A stretch of DNA of 7,986 nucleotides from the NCBI GenBank assembly GCA_002314935.1, contig DCHW01000067.1, forward strand, positions 1 to 7,986, written 5' to 3'. The translations under genes and the position numbers were made by a program. Source of the stretch: Clostridiales bacterium UBA1742 (GTDB taxonomy: Bacteria; Bacillota; Clostridia; TANB77; CAG-508). Positions 1 through 4,940 of the stretch are shown here, one piece after another; position 1 is the first letter of the stretch, and each line of letters opens with the position of its first letter. The notes under the pieces are model-generated. The model was given only the letters and a program-made list of their open reading frames with translations. It was not told the DNA's origin and did not search any database.

Positions 1-2
1 TA

Positions 3-95
3 ACCTTAATAGCATTAGTAATAACGACTATATTCTCTTATGACGAAAAATTAAAATTTAGTAATAGCAAGGGTTTCCTCCTACAAACAATTTAG
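3..95 (+). other. Possible 3' tail of an upstream gene (unidentified)
   Basis: One plus-strand frame is open from the window edge to a TAG at 93-95, giving 30 residues that end in FSNSKGFLLQTI. A good terminator follows 25 bases later, as expected after a gene. I recognise no family. The stretch is short enough to be open by chance, so a real gene tail is only a suggestion. Elements with tnpV often carry a recombinase nearby, but nothing here shows that this tail is one. Confidence 0.2.
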
Positions 96-119
96 TAAAA
101 ATAAAATTTTCACATATTT

Positions 120-162
120 AAAAGATGAATTGTAAAAAATAATAACAATTTCATCTTTTTTT
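120..162 (+). terminator. Rho-independent terminator
   Basis: The 10-bp perfect outer stem AAAAGATGAA / TTCATCTTTT (120-129 with 150-159) continues, past a one-base bulge, into the inner pairing TTGT/ACAA (130-133 with 145-148). An uninterrupted T run (156-162) follows. It would end transcription entering from the left, upstream of tnpV. Confidence 0.7.
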
Positions 163-210
163 GATTTTTATAATATTTGAAATGAAAAATTGAGAGGAGA
201 TTAAAAGAAT

Positions 211-606
211 ATGGAGAATAAAGAATTAAGAGAAGAAATTATAGATGAAAGAACAGGAATTGAATATAGATTAGTTGGAGATTATTATATACCAAATATT
301 ACAGTACCAAAACCTAGACGAACAGGAAATATAGGAAAGTATGGGAGAATGAAACTAAACTATATGAAGAAATATAAAATATCTGAATATACAGAAATGT
401 TATTAAATAATGAATTGAATAGTTTTTTACTAGATGTTGAAGATAAATGCAAAGAAAAGCTAAATATTCTAATAAAACAAATGGCAGAAAAAGAAAATGT
501 AACAGAAGAACTAAAAGCAAATAATCAATTAGAATGGGTACAAAGAATGAATTCAATAAAAAATATTGCAGAAGAAATTATATTAAATGAATTAATATAT
601 GTTTGA
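211..606 (+). CDS. tnpV: TnpV-family transposon-encoded protein
   Basis: This 131-residue protein resembles the TnpV family found in Tn4451-type and related clostridial elements. That family has no firmly established biochemical role. Family-like features are the start region with EYRLVGDYYIPNIT (residues 18-31), the IGKYGRMKLNYMKKY block (41-55), and the C-terminal NVTEELKANNQLEWVQRMN followed by AEEIILNELIY (96-130). The length matches the family. AGAGGAGA lies 10 bases before the ATG and supports this start, and TATAAT at 169-174 is a possible -10 without a good -35. There is no obvious terminator after it. No large serine recombinase (TnpX-like) gene is seen in the window, so tnpV is either a remnant or its partner lies to the left. 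The family assignment comes from remembered sequence similarity. Confidence 0.8.
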   Translation: MENKELREEIIDERTGIEYRLVGDYYIPNITVPKPRRTGNIGKYGRMKLNYMKKYKISEYTEMLLNNELNSFLLDVEDKCKEKLNILIKQMAEKENVTEELKANNQLEWVQRMNSIKNIAEEIILNELIYV

Positions 607-641
607 AATTTCTAAAATTTAATGAAAAATTTGGAAATAAA

Positions 642-650
642 TGTTATAAT
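642..650 (+). promoter_or_regulatory. Extended -10 promoter for the nuclease gene
   Basis: TGTTATAAT is a consensus TATAAT (645-650) with a TG one base upstream (642-643), an extended -10. No good -35 is visible (ATGAAA at 622-627 at best), which extended -10 promoters tolerate. The start point would fall near 657, placing the 672-700 hairpin in the 5' untranslated region. Confidence 0.55.
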
Positions 651-671
651 ATCAATCAATGAAAGCAAAAT

Positions 672-700
672 TAATTGTGCAGTTGGTAACTGCACAATTA
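672..700 (+). repeat. Perfect hairpin upstream of the nuclease gene
   Basis: Arm TAATTGTGCAGTT (672-684) pairs with AACTGCACAATTA (688-700): 13 bp without mismatch around a GGT loop. It ends four bases before the ribosome binding site AGAAGG (704-709), which itself lies only four bases before the start codon at 714. The right arm and what follows, TGCACAATTAGAAA (691-704), recurs exactly at 1781-1794 after the gene. The position suits an RNA structure controlling translation, a DNA site recognised by a protein, or a cassette end. Confidence 0.85.
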
Positions 701-713
701 GAAAGAAGGTAAA

Positions 714-1757
714 ATGGATAATAAAATAGATATTAATAAATATAAATCATTATTAGAAAATATCAAGCAAGAAGTATTAAATGCTCAATATAAAGCTATT
801 TATGCAGTAAACAAAGAATTAATGTTTATGTATTGGAATATTGGAAAAATTATTTTAGAAAATAGCCAATGGGGAAATAAATTTATAGATAATTTGTCAA
901 TGGATTTAAAAATAGAATTTCCTGAGATAAAAGGATTTTCAGTAAGAAATTTAAAGTATATGAGAAAATTTGCAGAAGAATATCCAGATTTTGAATTTGT
1001 GCAAGAGGTTCTTGCACAAATTACATGGTATCATAATATTATTCTAATGGATAAAGTGAATGATATTGAAGAAAGAAAATGGTATATAAAAGAAATTGTA
1101 CAAAATGGTTGGTCTTCAAATATGTTAAAAATGCAAATTAGCGGAAAGGTTTATGAAAGACAAGCATTAGCAGAAAAAATAACAAATTTTGATTTAACAT
1201 TACCAAGTGTACAAAGTGATTTAGCTATTCAGACTATGAAGGATCCATACTTGTTTGACTTTATTTCTATAAAAGGAAAAGTTAAAGAATTACAAATAGA
1301 AAATGCAATGATAAATAGAATAAAAGATGTTTTGATAGAGCTAGGAAAAGGATTCGCCTTTGTTGGAAGTGAGTATAAATTAGAAGTTGGAGGAAAAGAA
1401 TATTTTATTGACTTACTTTTTTATCATTTAAAACTAAAATGTTATATAGTAGTGGAATTGAAAGCAAGAGAATTTGAACCAACAGATGCAGGACAACTTA
1501 ACTTTTATCTATCAGCAGTAGATGATTTGGTAAAAGATAAAGAAGATAATGCAACTATTGGATTGTTACTATGTAAAGGAAAAGATAACTTCACCGCAGA
1601 ATACGCTTTAAAAGATATAAATAAGCCTATTGGAGTTAGTGAATATAAGTTATTAGAAGATATTCCAGAGTATTTACAGAAACAATTACCAAAAGCAGAA
1701 GACATTGAATTGCATATAAAAGATATTGAAAATGATGATAATGAAGAAGATAATTAA
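714..1757 (+). CDS. YhcG/DUF1016-type PD-(D/E)xK nuclease-domain protein
   Basis: The 347-residue protein has the two-part layout of the DUF1016 (YhcG) family. An N-terminal helical domain (about 8-165) includes WNIGKIILE (41-49), FSVRNLKYMRKFAEEYPDF (75-93) and the family hallmark AQITWYHNIILMD (101-113). A C-terminal PD-(D/E)xK nuclease fold (about 170-330) carries YFIDLLFYH with Asp233, VVELK with Glu248 and Lys250, and downstream GQLNFYL with Gln261 and Tyr265. The catalytic residues look intact, so an active nuclease is expected; its substrate is unknown to me. The tail is very acidic. AGAAGG lies four bases before the ATG. The gene is a single transcription unit with its own promoter and is bracketed by related hairpins at 672-700 and 1764-1789; a third lies inside the gene at 994-1022. 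The family is scattered across mobile and accessory regions, consistent with defence or selfish-element roles, but neither role is shown here. Confidence 0.88.
   Translation: MDNKIDINKYKSLLENIKQEVLNAQYKAIYAVNKELMFMYWNIGKIILENSQWGNKFIDNLSMDLKIEFPEIKGFSVRNLKYMRKFAEEYPDFEFVQEVLAQITWYHNIILMDKVNDIEERKWYIKEIVQNGWSSNMLKMQISGKVYERQALAEKITNFDLTLPSVQSDLAIQTMKDPYLFDFISIKGKVKELQIENAMINRIKDVLIELGKGFAFVGSEYKLEVGGKEYFIDLLFYHLKLKCYIVVELKAREFEPTDAGQLNFYLSAVDDLVKDKEDNATIGLLLCKGKDNFTAEYALKDINKPIGVSEYKLLEDIPEYLQKQLPKAEDIELHIKDIENDDNEEDN
994..1022 (+). repeat. Third GTGCA hairpin, inside the nuclease coding sequence
   Basis: AATTTGTGCAAGA (994-1006) pairs perfectly over 13 bp with TCTTGCACAAATT (1010-1022) around a GGT loop. 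This is the same loop and the same GTGCA/TGCAC core as the hairpin before the gene. It encodes residues 94-103, ending in the conserved Ala-Gln of the AQITWYHN motif. The amino-acid sequence only partly forces this palindrome, because synonymous codons could have broken it. Confidence 0.8.
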
Positions 1758-1763
1758 AAATAA

Positions 1764-1789
1764 AATTGTGCAACACCTGTTGCACAATT
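1764..1789 (+). repeat. Perfect hairpin downstream of the nuclease gene
   Basis: AATTGTGCAAC (1764-1774) pairs with GTTGCACAATT (1779-1789): 11 bp, no mismatch, ACCT loop. It starts six bases after the nuclease stop codon. An A run, not a T run, follows on the plus strand, so it is not a typical terminator for the nuclease gene. Read on the minus strand it is followed by a T-rich stretch. Its right side TGCACAATTAGAAA repeats the one at 691-704 exactly. Confidence 0.85.
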
Positions 1790-1791
1790 AG

Positions 1792-1830
1792 AAAAAAATA
1801 GGAGCTGAATTTAATATCAGTTCCTATTTT
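1792..1830 (-). terminator. Terminator of the minus-strand HTH remnant
   Basis: Read on the minus strand, AAAATAGGAACTGA (1830-1817) pairs with TCAGCTCCTATTTT (1808-1795) with one mismatch, and a run of seven T (1798-1792) follows. The stem includes the stop codon of the HTH remnant. On the plus strand the mismatch becomes a G-U pair and TTTT ends the stem, so it may also stop transcripts leaving the nuclease gene. Confidence 0.6.
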
Positions 1831-1995
1831 AGTTTATTAAAATATTCATTAGTTAAGTCATTTACAGATATTCCAAAACATTTAGCAAAGCCACAAAGCT
1901 CAAAGTCAACAACAGTTCTTTTACCAACTTCAATATTATAAATACCTTGTTTGTGAATATCTATGCCTAATAACATTAATAAACTTAAGGTGGTA
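1824..1995 (-). pseudogene. Truncated XRE-family HTH regulator (C-terminal fragment)
   Basis: Reading leftward, the minus strand encodes SLLMLLGIDIHKQGIYNIE, then GKRTVVDFELCGFAKCFGIS, and ends in VNDLTNEYFNKLK and a TAG. This is the second half of a Cro/CI-type HTH domain: the recognition helix region with IYNIE.GKR, followed by the two closing helices. The first helix and the start of the gene are missing. Upstream of about 1995 the frame stays open, but the residues no longer resemble an HTH protein and no start codon with a ribosome binding site is seen. A plausible plus-strand gene begins there instead. The fragment still has its terminator. I read it as the remains of a repressor cut by a rearrangement. 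The exact break point is uncertain. Confidence 0.6.
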
Positions 1996-2045
1996 GAAAT
2001 TTTATGAATTTTAGAAATAGCAAAATTAGGAAAGATAAATATGAA

Positions 2046-2252
2046 ATGAAGCAAATACAAAGATTATTGAATGATTTAATAAAGAACGATAAAATAAAGT
2101 TCAAATTCTATAGAGATAGTTTTACAAAATTAGAATTATTACAATTATGCTATAACAAAGTTGATAATACACTAGAATTAGAATTCAGAAATACTATGGC
2201 AGAATATTTAGAAGAAATTAAAAATATAATGAGAGAAAAGAAAAAGGATTAA
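2046..2252 (+). CDS. Small hypothetical protein
   Basis: This encodes 68 residues beginning MKQIQRLLNDLIKNDK and ending IMREKKKD. I do not recognise the family. It is predicted mostly helical and highly charged, with no membrane segment and no visible catalytic motif. AGGAAAG at 2029-2035 supports this ATG. A longer form starting at 2004 (82 residues) is possible, with AAGGTGG upstream; the added residues are basic and lie just beyond the end of the HTH remnant. A terminator at 2289-2326 follows, so it is probably its own short transcript. The large share of charged residues and the well-placed ribosome binding site favour a real gene, but the evidence is modest. Confidence 0.5.
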   Translation: MKQIQRLLNDLIKNDKIKFKFYRDSFTKLELLQLCYNKVDNTLELEFRNTMAEYLEEIKNIMREKKKD

Positions 2253-2288
2253 AATTATATTAATATAGATAAGAAGATTATAAAAATA

Positions 2289-2326
2289 TGCTTTGAATTT
2301 AGAAATAAGTTCAGAGCAATTTTTTT
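2289..2326 (+). terminator. Rho-independent terminator
   Basis: TGCTTTGAA (2289-2297) pairs with TTCAGAGCA (2310-2318) with one G-U pair and a 12-base loop. Seven T (2320-2326) follow one base later. The stem is weak for a terminator, but the T run is good and the position between two plus-strand genes fits. Confidence 0.55.
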
Positions 2327-2433
2327 ATGGAAATTTTCAATCTAAATTTCAAGACATAAAAGTATATTAAAGATTAATTTAAAAGCCATAGAAACGATTG
2401 TGACGCGAATAAAAAATGAAAGGAGGGATTTTG

Positions 2434-2958
2434 ATGCAGAAACTAAAAGGAATATGGATTCCAATAGAAATAATAACAGATGAAAAGTTAAGTGATAAAG
2501 AAGTAATTATATTATCTATGATTTCATATTTAAGTACTGAAAATGGAAGTTGCTTTGCAAGTAATAAATATATATCAAGTATAGTAAATGTAACACCAGA
2601 TAGAGTATCAAAAATAATTAGTTCCTTAAAAAAGAAAAAATATATAGATATAAAGTTAAAATATAAAACTAATAGTAAAGAGATAGAAGAAAGACAAATT
2701 ATACCAATATTTCAAGCAAAGGATAGGTATAGTCAAAAACAACTAGAGGGTATAGGTGAAAACAACTATTCCAATAGTCGAAATCAACCATACCCTATAG
2801 GTGAAAAGGACAAAGATATAATAAATAATTATAATAATATAAATAAATATAATAATGGAACAAGCAATAATAAAAAATATAAATCAAATTATGAAGGGAG
2901 AGATTATGCAGGCTTTGACTTTACAAAATTATATGCAAATGCAGATGCTTTTTTATAA
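2434..2958 (+). CDS. Winged-helix protein of replication-initiator-like type
   Basis: The protein has 174 residues. An N-terminal winged-helix domain (about 9-75) is recognisable by LSDKEVIILSMISYLS, CFASNKYISSIVNVT and DRVSKIISSLKKKKYIDI, the HTH_36 type seen in plasmid and phage replication proteins and beside mobilization genes. A repeat-bearing linker (98-125) follows, with two IGE(N/K) units. Then come an Asn/Tyr-rich low-complexity stretch (129-152) and a short C-terminal segment that includes FDFTKLY. AGGAGGG (2421-2427) sits six bases before this ATG. An in-frame ATG at 2416 lies upstream of that site, so I prefer 2434. The arrangement of N-terminal DNA binding, repeat-bearing middle and short tail recalls initiators that bind repeats within their own gene. 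It lies directly upstream of the oriT and relaxase gene. A role in replication or its control is inferred, not shown. Confidence 0.65.
   Translation: MQKLKGIWIPIEIITDEKLSDKEVIILSMISYLSTENGSCFASNKYISSIVNVTPDRVSKIISSLKKKKYIDIKLKYKTNSKEIEERQIIPIFQAKDRYSQKQLEGIGENNYSNSRNQPYPIGEKDKDIINNYNNINKYNNGTSNNKKYKSNYEGRDYAGFDFTKLYANADAFL
2748..2807 (+). repeat. Direct and inverted repeats within the winged-helix gene
   Basis: TATAGGTGAAAA occurs exactly at 2751-2762 and 2796-2807, 45 bases apart and in frame. A weaker relative, GGTATAGTCAAAAACAAC, lies just upstream. Between the copies are nested inverted repeats: GGGTAT/ATACCC (2748-2753 with 2790-2795) and ACTATT/AATAGT (2765-2770 with 2773-2778). These could be iteron-like binding sites, or simply the DNA of a repeated peptide motif. 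Confidence 0.5.
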
Positions 2959-2978
2959 ATTACAACATTTGCATTAAT

Positions 2979-3026
2979 AAAATCAGTTACTATAGCAGAG
3001 ATGCTAAATAGGTAACTGATTTTTTT
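2979..3026 (+). terminator. Rho-independent terminator
   Basis: AAAATCAGTTAC (2979-2990) pairs perfectly over 12 bp with GTAACTGATTTT (3012-3023). A second small stem, TAGCA/TGCTA (2993-2997 with 3002-3006), sits within the loop. The T run spans 3020-3026. It ends the winged-helix gene 20 bases after its stop codon and separates it from the mob region. Confidence 0.8.
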
Positions 3027-3158
3027 ATCCTAAAATTGCAGGTAGCAAATTTAGGATAAAACATAAAAATACGATGCAGTATTTTTATGAAGTGGGGTGT
3101 GGGGAAAGTATTTCCCTGCCATACAGACTTACTTGTAAGTCTAGTATGTTAGACATAC
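3026..3158 (+). other. oriT: Probable oriT with stacked stem-loops (MobV type)
   Basis: Five more stem-loops follow the terminator almost without gaps. They are TATCCTAAA/TTTAGGATA (3026-3034 with 3050-3058), CATAAAAATAC/GTATTTTTATG (3062-3072 with 3079-3089), GGGAAA/TTTCCC (3102-3107 with 3111-3116), AGACTTAC/GTAAGTCT (3125-3132 with 3135-3142) and GTATGT/ACATAC (3144-3149 with 3153-3158). A G-rich segment (GTGGGGTGTGGGG, 3092-3104) overlaps the third. TAGTATGTTA at 3142-3151 differs by one base from TAGTGTG/TTA, the nick sequence known for pMV158 MobM. By analogy the nick would fall between G3148 and T3149. The relaxase gene starts 36 bases later, the usual arrangement for MobV elements. 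Confidence 0.7.
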
Positions 3159-3193
3159 AAAGTATATCTTGAGAAAAGGAGGTAAAAGAAGAT

Positions 3194-4441
3194 ATGAGTT
3201 ATGCAATAATAAGAAACGAAAAATTAACAAGATCTGAATCATATGGAGCATATGTTCACAATGATAGGAAAGCAAAAAATCATTCAAATAAGGATATTGA
3301 TCCAACAAGGACACATTTGAATTTCTATTGTAAGGAAAATGAAACAACATACATTAGAGAATTTGATAGAATGAAAAAGGAATATGATTTACAAGGTAAT
3401 TTAAGAAAAAATAGTATTATAATGTGCCAAATGATGATTACATCAGATAACGAGTTTTTTAAGAAAATCGGTTTAGAAGAAACAAAAAGATATTTTATAG
3501 AAAGTTATAAGTTTGTATGTAATTATAAAAACTTAGGCGAAAGAAATATAATATCTGCAGCAGTACATTTAGATGAAACAACACCGCATATGCACTTGGT
3601 ATTTATACCAGTAATTCATACAAAAGATGAACAAGGTAATGCAATAGATAAAATTTGTGCAAGAGATTTTTGGAGAGGTAGAGATAGTTATAGAAAATTA
3701 CAAAATGACTTTCATAAATATGTAACATCAAAAGGTTTTGATTTAGAAAGAGGTTTACCAGTAGAAGAAACAGGAGCAAAACATTATAAAATAGAAAATT
3801 TAAAGAAAATAACAAACTTTGAAAATACTAAAAAAGTATTAAGAAATATTAATTTAGAATTGCCAGATGTTCCAGAACTAGCAGATATAAGTAAATTTTC
3901 AATAAAGAGAGATGAAAAGATTTTAGAAGAAATTATAAAACCAAAAGATGATATTATTAAAGAATTATACAACGATAATTTGAATTTGCATAGAGAATTA
4001 TCAAAACAAACAAGAGTTATAAAAGAAGCAGAAAAATATCAAAAAGAAAGAGATGAAATAATTGCTGATAACAAGGAATTAAATAATAGAGTTAAGGAAT
4101 TAGAAAACGAGTATAAAGGAAAAAGTATTACTCTTGACTTGAAATTTGATAATAGAAAAAGAGAACTTGAAAAAGAATTTCAAGAAAAAACTTATGACAT
4201 GGAATATGAGTACAAAAATAAAGTTCGCAAATTAGAAAAGGAAAATAGTAAATTACACAGAATAATAGATAAATTTTATGAAACTATTGATAAATTCATA
4301 CATTGGATTTGCGAAAAATTTGATATGGGTGCAGAAGATAATTTAATTAGAGATTTTCAAAAAGAAACTAATACTTTTTTAGACCCAGAAAAACAAATTA
4401 AAAAAGAAGAAAGAGAAATGGAATGGGATTTAGAAAGGTAA
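3194..4441 (+). CDS. mobV: MobV-family relaxase (Mob_Pre, plasmid recombination enzyme)
   Basis: This 415-residue protein would nick oriT, stay joined to the DNA 5' end and pilot the strand during mobilization by a co-resident conjugation system. The three MobV motifs are present in order. HNDR at 22-25 has His22 at the same position as the catalytic histidine of pMV158 MobM. HSNKDIDPTRTHLNF (30-44) is motif II. HLDETTPHMH (125-134) is the metal-binding motif HxDExxPHxH. From about 250 to 375 the protein becomes a charged coiled coil, common in this family and linked to dimerisation or host contacts. A full-length, intact enzyme is expected. AAGGAGGT (3176-3183) lies 10 bases before the ATG. 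No VirD4-like coupling protein or type IV secretion gene is present, so the element would be mobilizable rather than self-transmissible from what is seen. It converges with the XRE gene across a shared terminator. Confidence 0.93.
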   Translation: MSYAIIRNEKLTRSESYGAYVHNDRKAKNHSNKDIDPTRTHLNFYCKENETTYIREFDRMKKEYDLQGNLRKNSIIMCQMMITSDNEFFKKIGLEETKRYFIESYKFVCNYKNLGERNIISAAVHLDETTPHMHLVFIPVIHTKDEQGNAIDKICARDFWRGRDSYRKLQNDFHKYVTSKGFDLERGLPVEETGAKHYKIENLKKITNFENTKKVLRNINLELPDVPELADISKFSIKRDEKILEEIIKPKDDIIKELYNDNLNLHRELSKQTRVIKEAEKYQKERDEIIADNKELNNRVKELENEYKGKSITLDLKFDNRKRELEKEFQEKTYDMEYEYKNKVRKLEKENSKLHRIIDKFYETIDKFIHWICEKFDMGAEDNLIRDFQKETNTFLDPEKQIKKEEREMEWDLER

Positions 4442-4448
4442 TAAAAAC

Positions 4449-4483
4449 AAAAGGAAATAAACTTTTAAAATTTATCTCCTTTT
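4449..4483. terminator. Bidirectional terminator between mobV and the XRE gene
   Basis: AAAAGGAAATAAA (4449-4461) pairs with TTTATCTCCTTTT (4471-4483) around a 9-base loop. There is one A-C mismatch on the plus strand, which becomes G-U on the minus strand. TTTT ends the plus-strand stem, and a T-rich tract follows on the minus strand. It overlaps the stop codon of the XRE gene and serves two convergent genes. Confidence 0.6.
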
Positions 4484-4735
4484 ATACATATCTACTCTAA
4501 CAGGCAGTTTTTGAGCAAGTTTAGTAGTTTTTTCATTGAATAATAATTCTGGTTTTATATTAAATGATTTTGCTATAAAATCTATATTTTTACAAGTTAA
4601 ATTAGCATTTCCAGTTTCAATAACACTAATATAAGCCATTTTAAATTTTGTTTTATTTGCATATTGTTCTTGGGTTAAATTATTTTGATACCTGTACCAT
4701 TTAGTATTAAGTCCAACTAATTCCATAGAAGTCAT
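4472..4735 (-). CDS. XRE-family HTH transcriptional regulator
   Basis: This small protein of 87 residues consists almost entirely of one Cro/CI-type HTH domain (about 9-63). Recognisable parts are NLTQEQYANKTKFKMAYISVIETGNANLTCKNI, covering helices 2 to 4, and FIAKSFNIKPELLF, the closing helices. A short basic tail (RVDMYKRR) follows. AAGGAGG lies five bases before the ATG. An in-frame ATG three codons later is less well placed. It would bind operator DNA as a dimer; the inverted repeat CTTAACAA/TTGTTAAG at 4814-4838 is the obvious candidate and lies near a minus-strand -10 (TATAAT, 4795-4790). It is divergent from the ADP-ribosyltransferase operon, so control of itself and perhaps of the operon is likely. 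It is a different protein from the HTH remnant at 1824-1995. Confidence 0.85.
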   Translation of the reverse strand: MTSMELVGLNTKWYRYQNNLTQEQYANKTKFKMAYISVIETGNANLTCKNIDFIAKSFNIKPELLFNEKTTKLAQKLPVRVDMYKRR

Positions 4736-4813
4736 AAGTTCCTCCTTCTTTTATATTAATTTAATAATATAAAAATTGTTTATATATAAATTATAAAGAT
4801 AAAATATAAATAA

Positions 4814-4838
4814 CTTAACAACACTAAAACTTGTTAAG
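4814..4838. promoter_or_regulatory. Candidate operator of the XRE regulator
   Basis: CTTAACAA (4814-4821) and TTGTTAAG (4831-4838) form a perfect 8-bp inverted repeat with a 9-base spacer, a usual size for an XRE dimer site. It overlaps the expected -35 region of the minus-strand XRE promoter, whose -10 TATAAT is at 4795-4790. Next to it is the 10-bp palindrome AGATATATCT (4837-4846). It lies about 50 bases upstream of the plus-strand -10, so it may not block the operon directly. Confidence 0.5.
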
Positions 4839-4885
4839 ATATATCTAAACAAAAACAAGAAAAGTATTGAAAAAAATAAAAAAGT

Positions 4886-4891
4886 ATAATA
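4886..4891 (+). promoter_or_regulatory. -10 element of the cargo operon promoter
   Basis: TATAAT is a consensus -10. TTGAAA at 4868-4873 is a good -35 sequence but only 12 bases away, too close for the standard spacing; no -35 at 17 bases is convincing. Transcription would start near 4898, just before the ribosome binding site of the mini-ORF at 4914. Confidence 0.45.
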
Positions 4892-4913
4892 AAATGTTTT
4901 TAGAGGAACAAAA

Positions 4914-4934
4914 TGCAAAGGATAAGAAGGTAAA
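4914..4934 (+). CDS. Six-residue leader mini-ORF (MQRIRR)
   Basis: The ATG at 4914 is preceded five bases earlier by AGAGGA (4903-4908) and reads MQRIRR before a TAA at 4932-4934, seven bases before the ADP-ribosyltransferase ATG. The ribosome binding site of that gene, AGAAGG (4925-4930), lies inside the mini-ORF. The codons are CAA, AGG, ATA, AGA, AGG. Ribosomes on the leader would cover or uncover the main binding site, so translational coupling is possible. It could also be a chance ORF. Confidence 0.35.
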
Positions 4935-4940
4935 AAAGAA

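Noticed and set aside
314..556. Minus-strand ORF opposite tnpV
   Set aside because: It is the complement of a recognised gene, with a low-complexity Leu/Phe/Tyr-rich product typical of AT-rich antisense frames and no family resemblance.
1505..1705. Minus-strand ORF within the nuclease gene
   Set aside because: It lies entirely inside a well-supported coding region, with a Ser/Leu-rich product and no motif.
672..1789. CRISPR array or tRNA-like structures from the hairpins
   Set aside because: There are only three copies, separated by hundreds of coding bases, with no regular spacers, no Cas genes and no cloverleaf.
1764..1800. Downstream hairpin as the nuclease gene terminator
   Set aside because: On the plus strand the stem is followed by AGAAAAAAA rather than a T run.
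2416..2433. Upstream ATG as start of the winged-helix protein
   Set aside because: The AGGAGGG ribosome binding site lies after this ATG and is correctly spaced for the ATG at 2434.
3141..3350. Minus-strand ORF across oriT and the start of mobV
   Set aside because: It overlaps the oriT structures and the relaxase active-site codons; the product is low-complexity and looks like an antisense shadow.
3603..3972. Two minus-strand ORFs inside mobV
   Set aside because: Both are hydrophobic antisense shadows of the coiled-coil region of the relaxase.
4868..4891. TTGAAA and TATAAT as a complete promoter
   Set aside because: The spacing is only 12 bases, too short for a standard sigma-70-type promoter; only the -10 is kept as a candidate.
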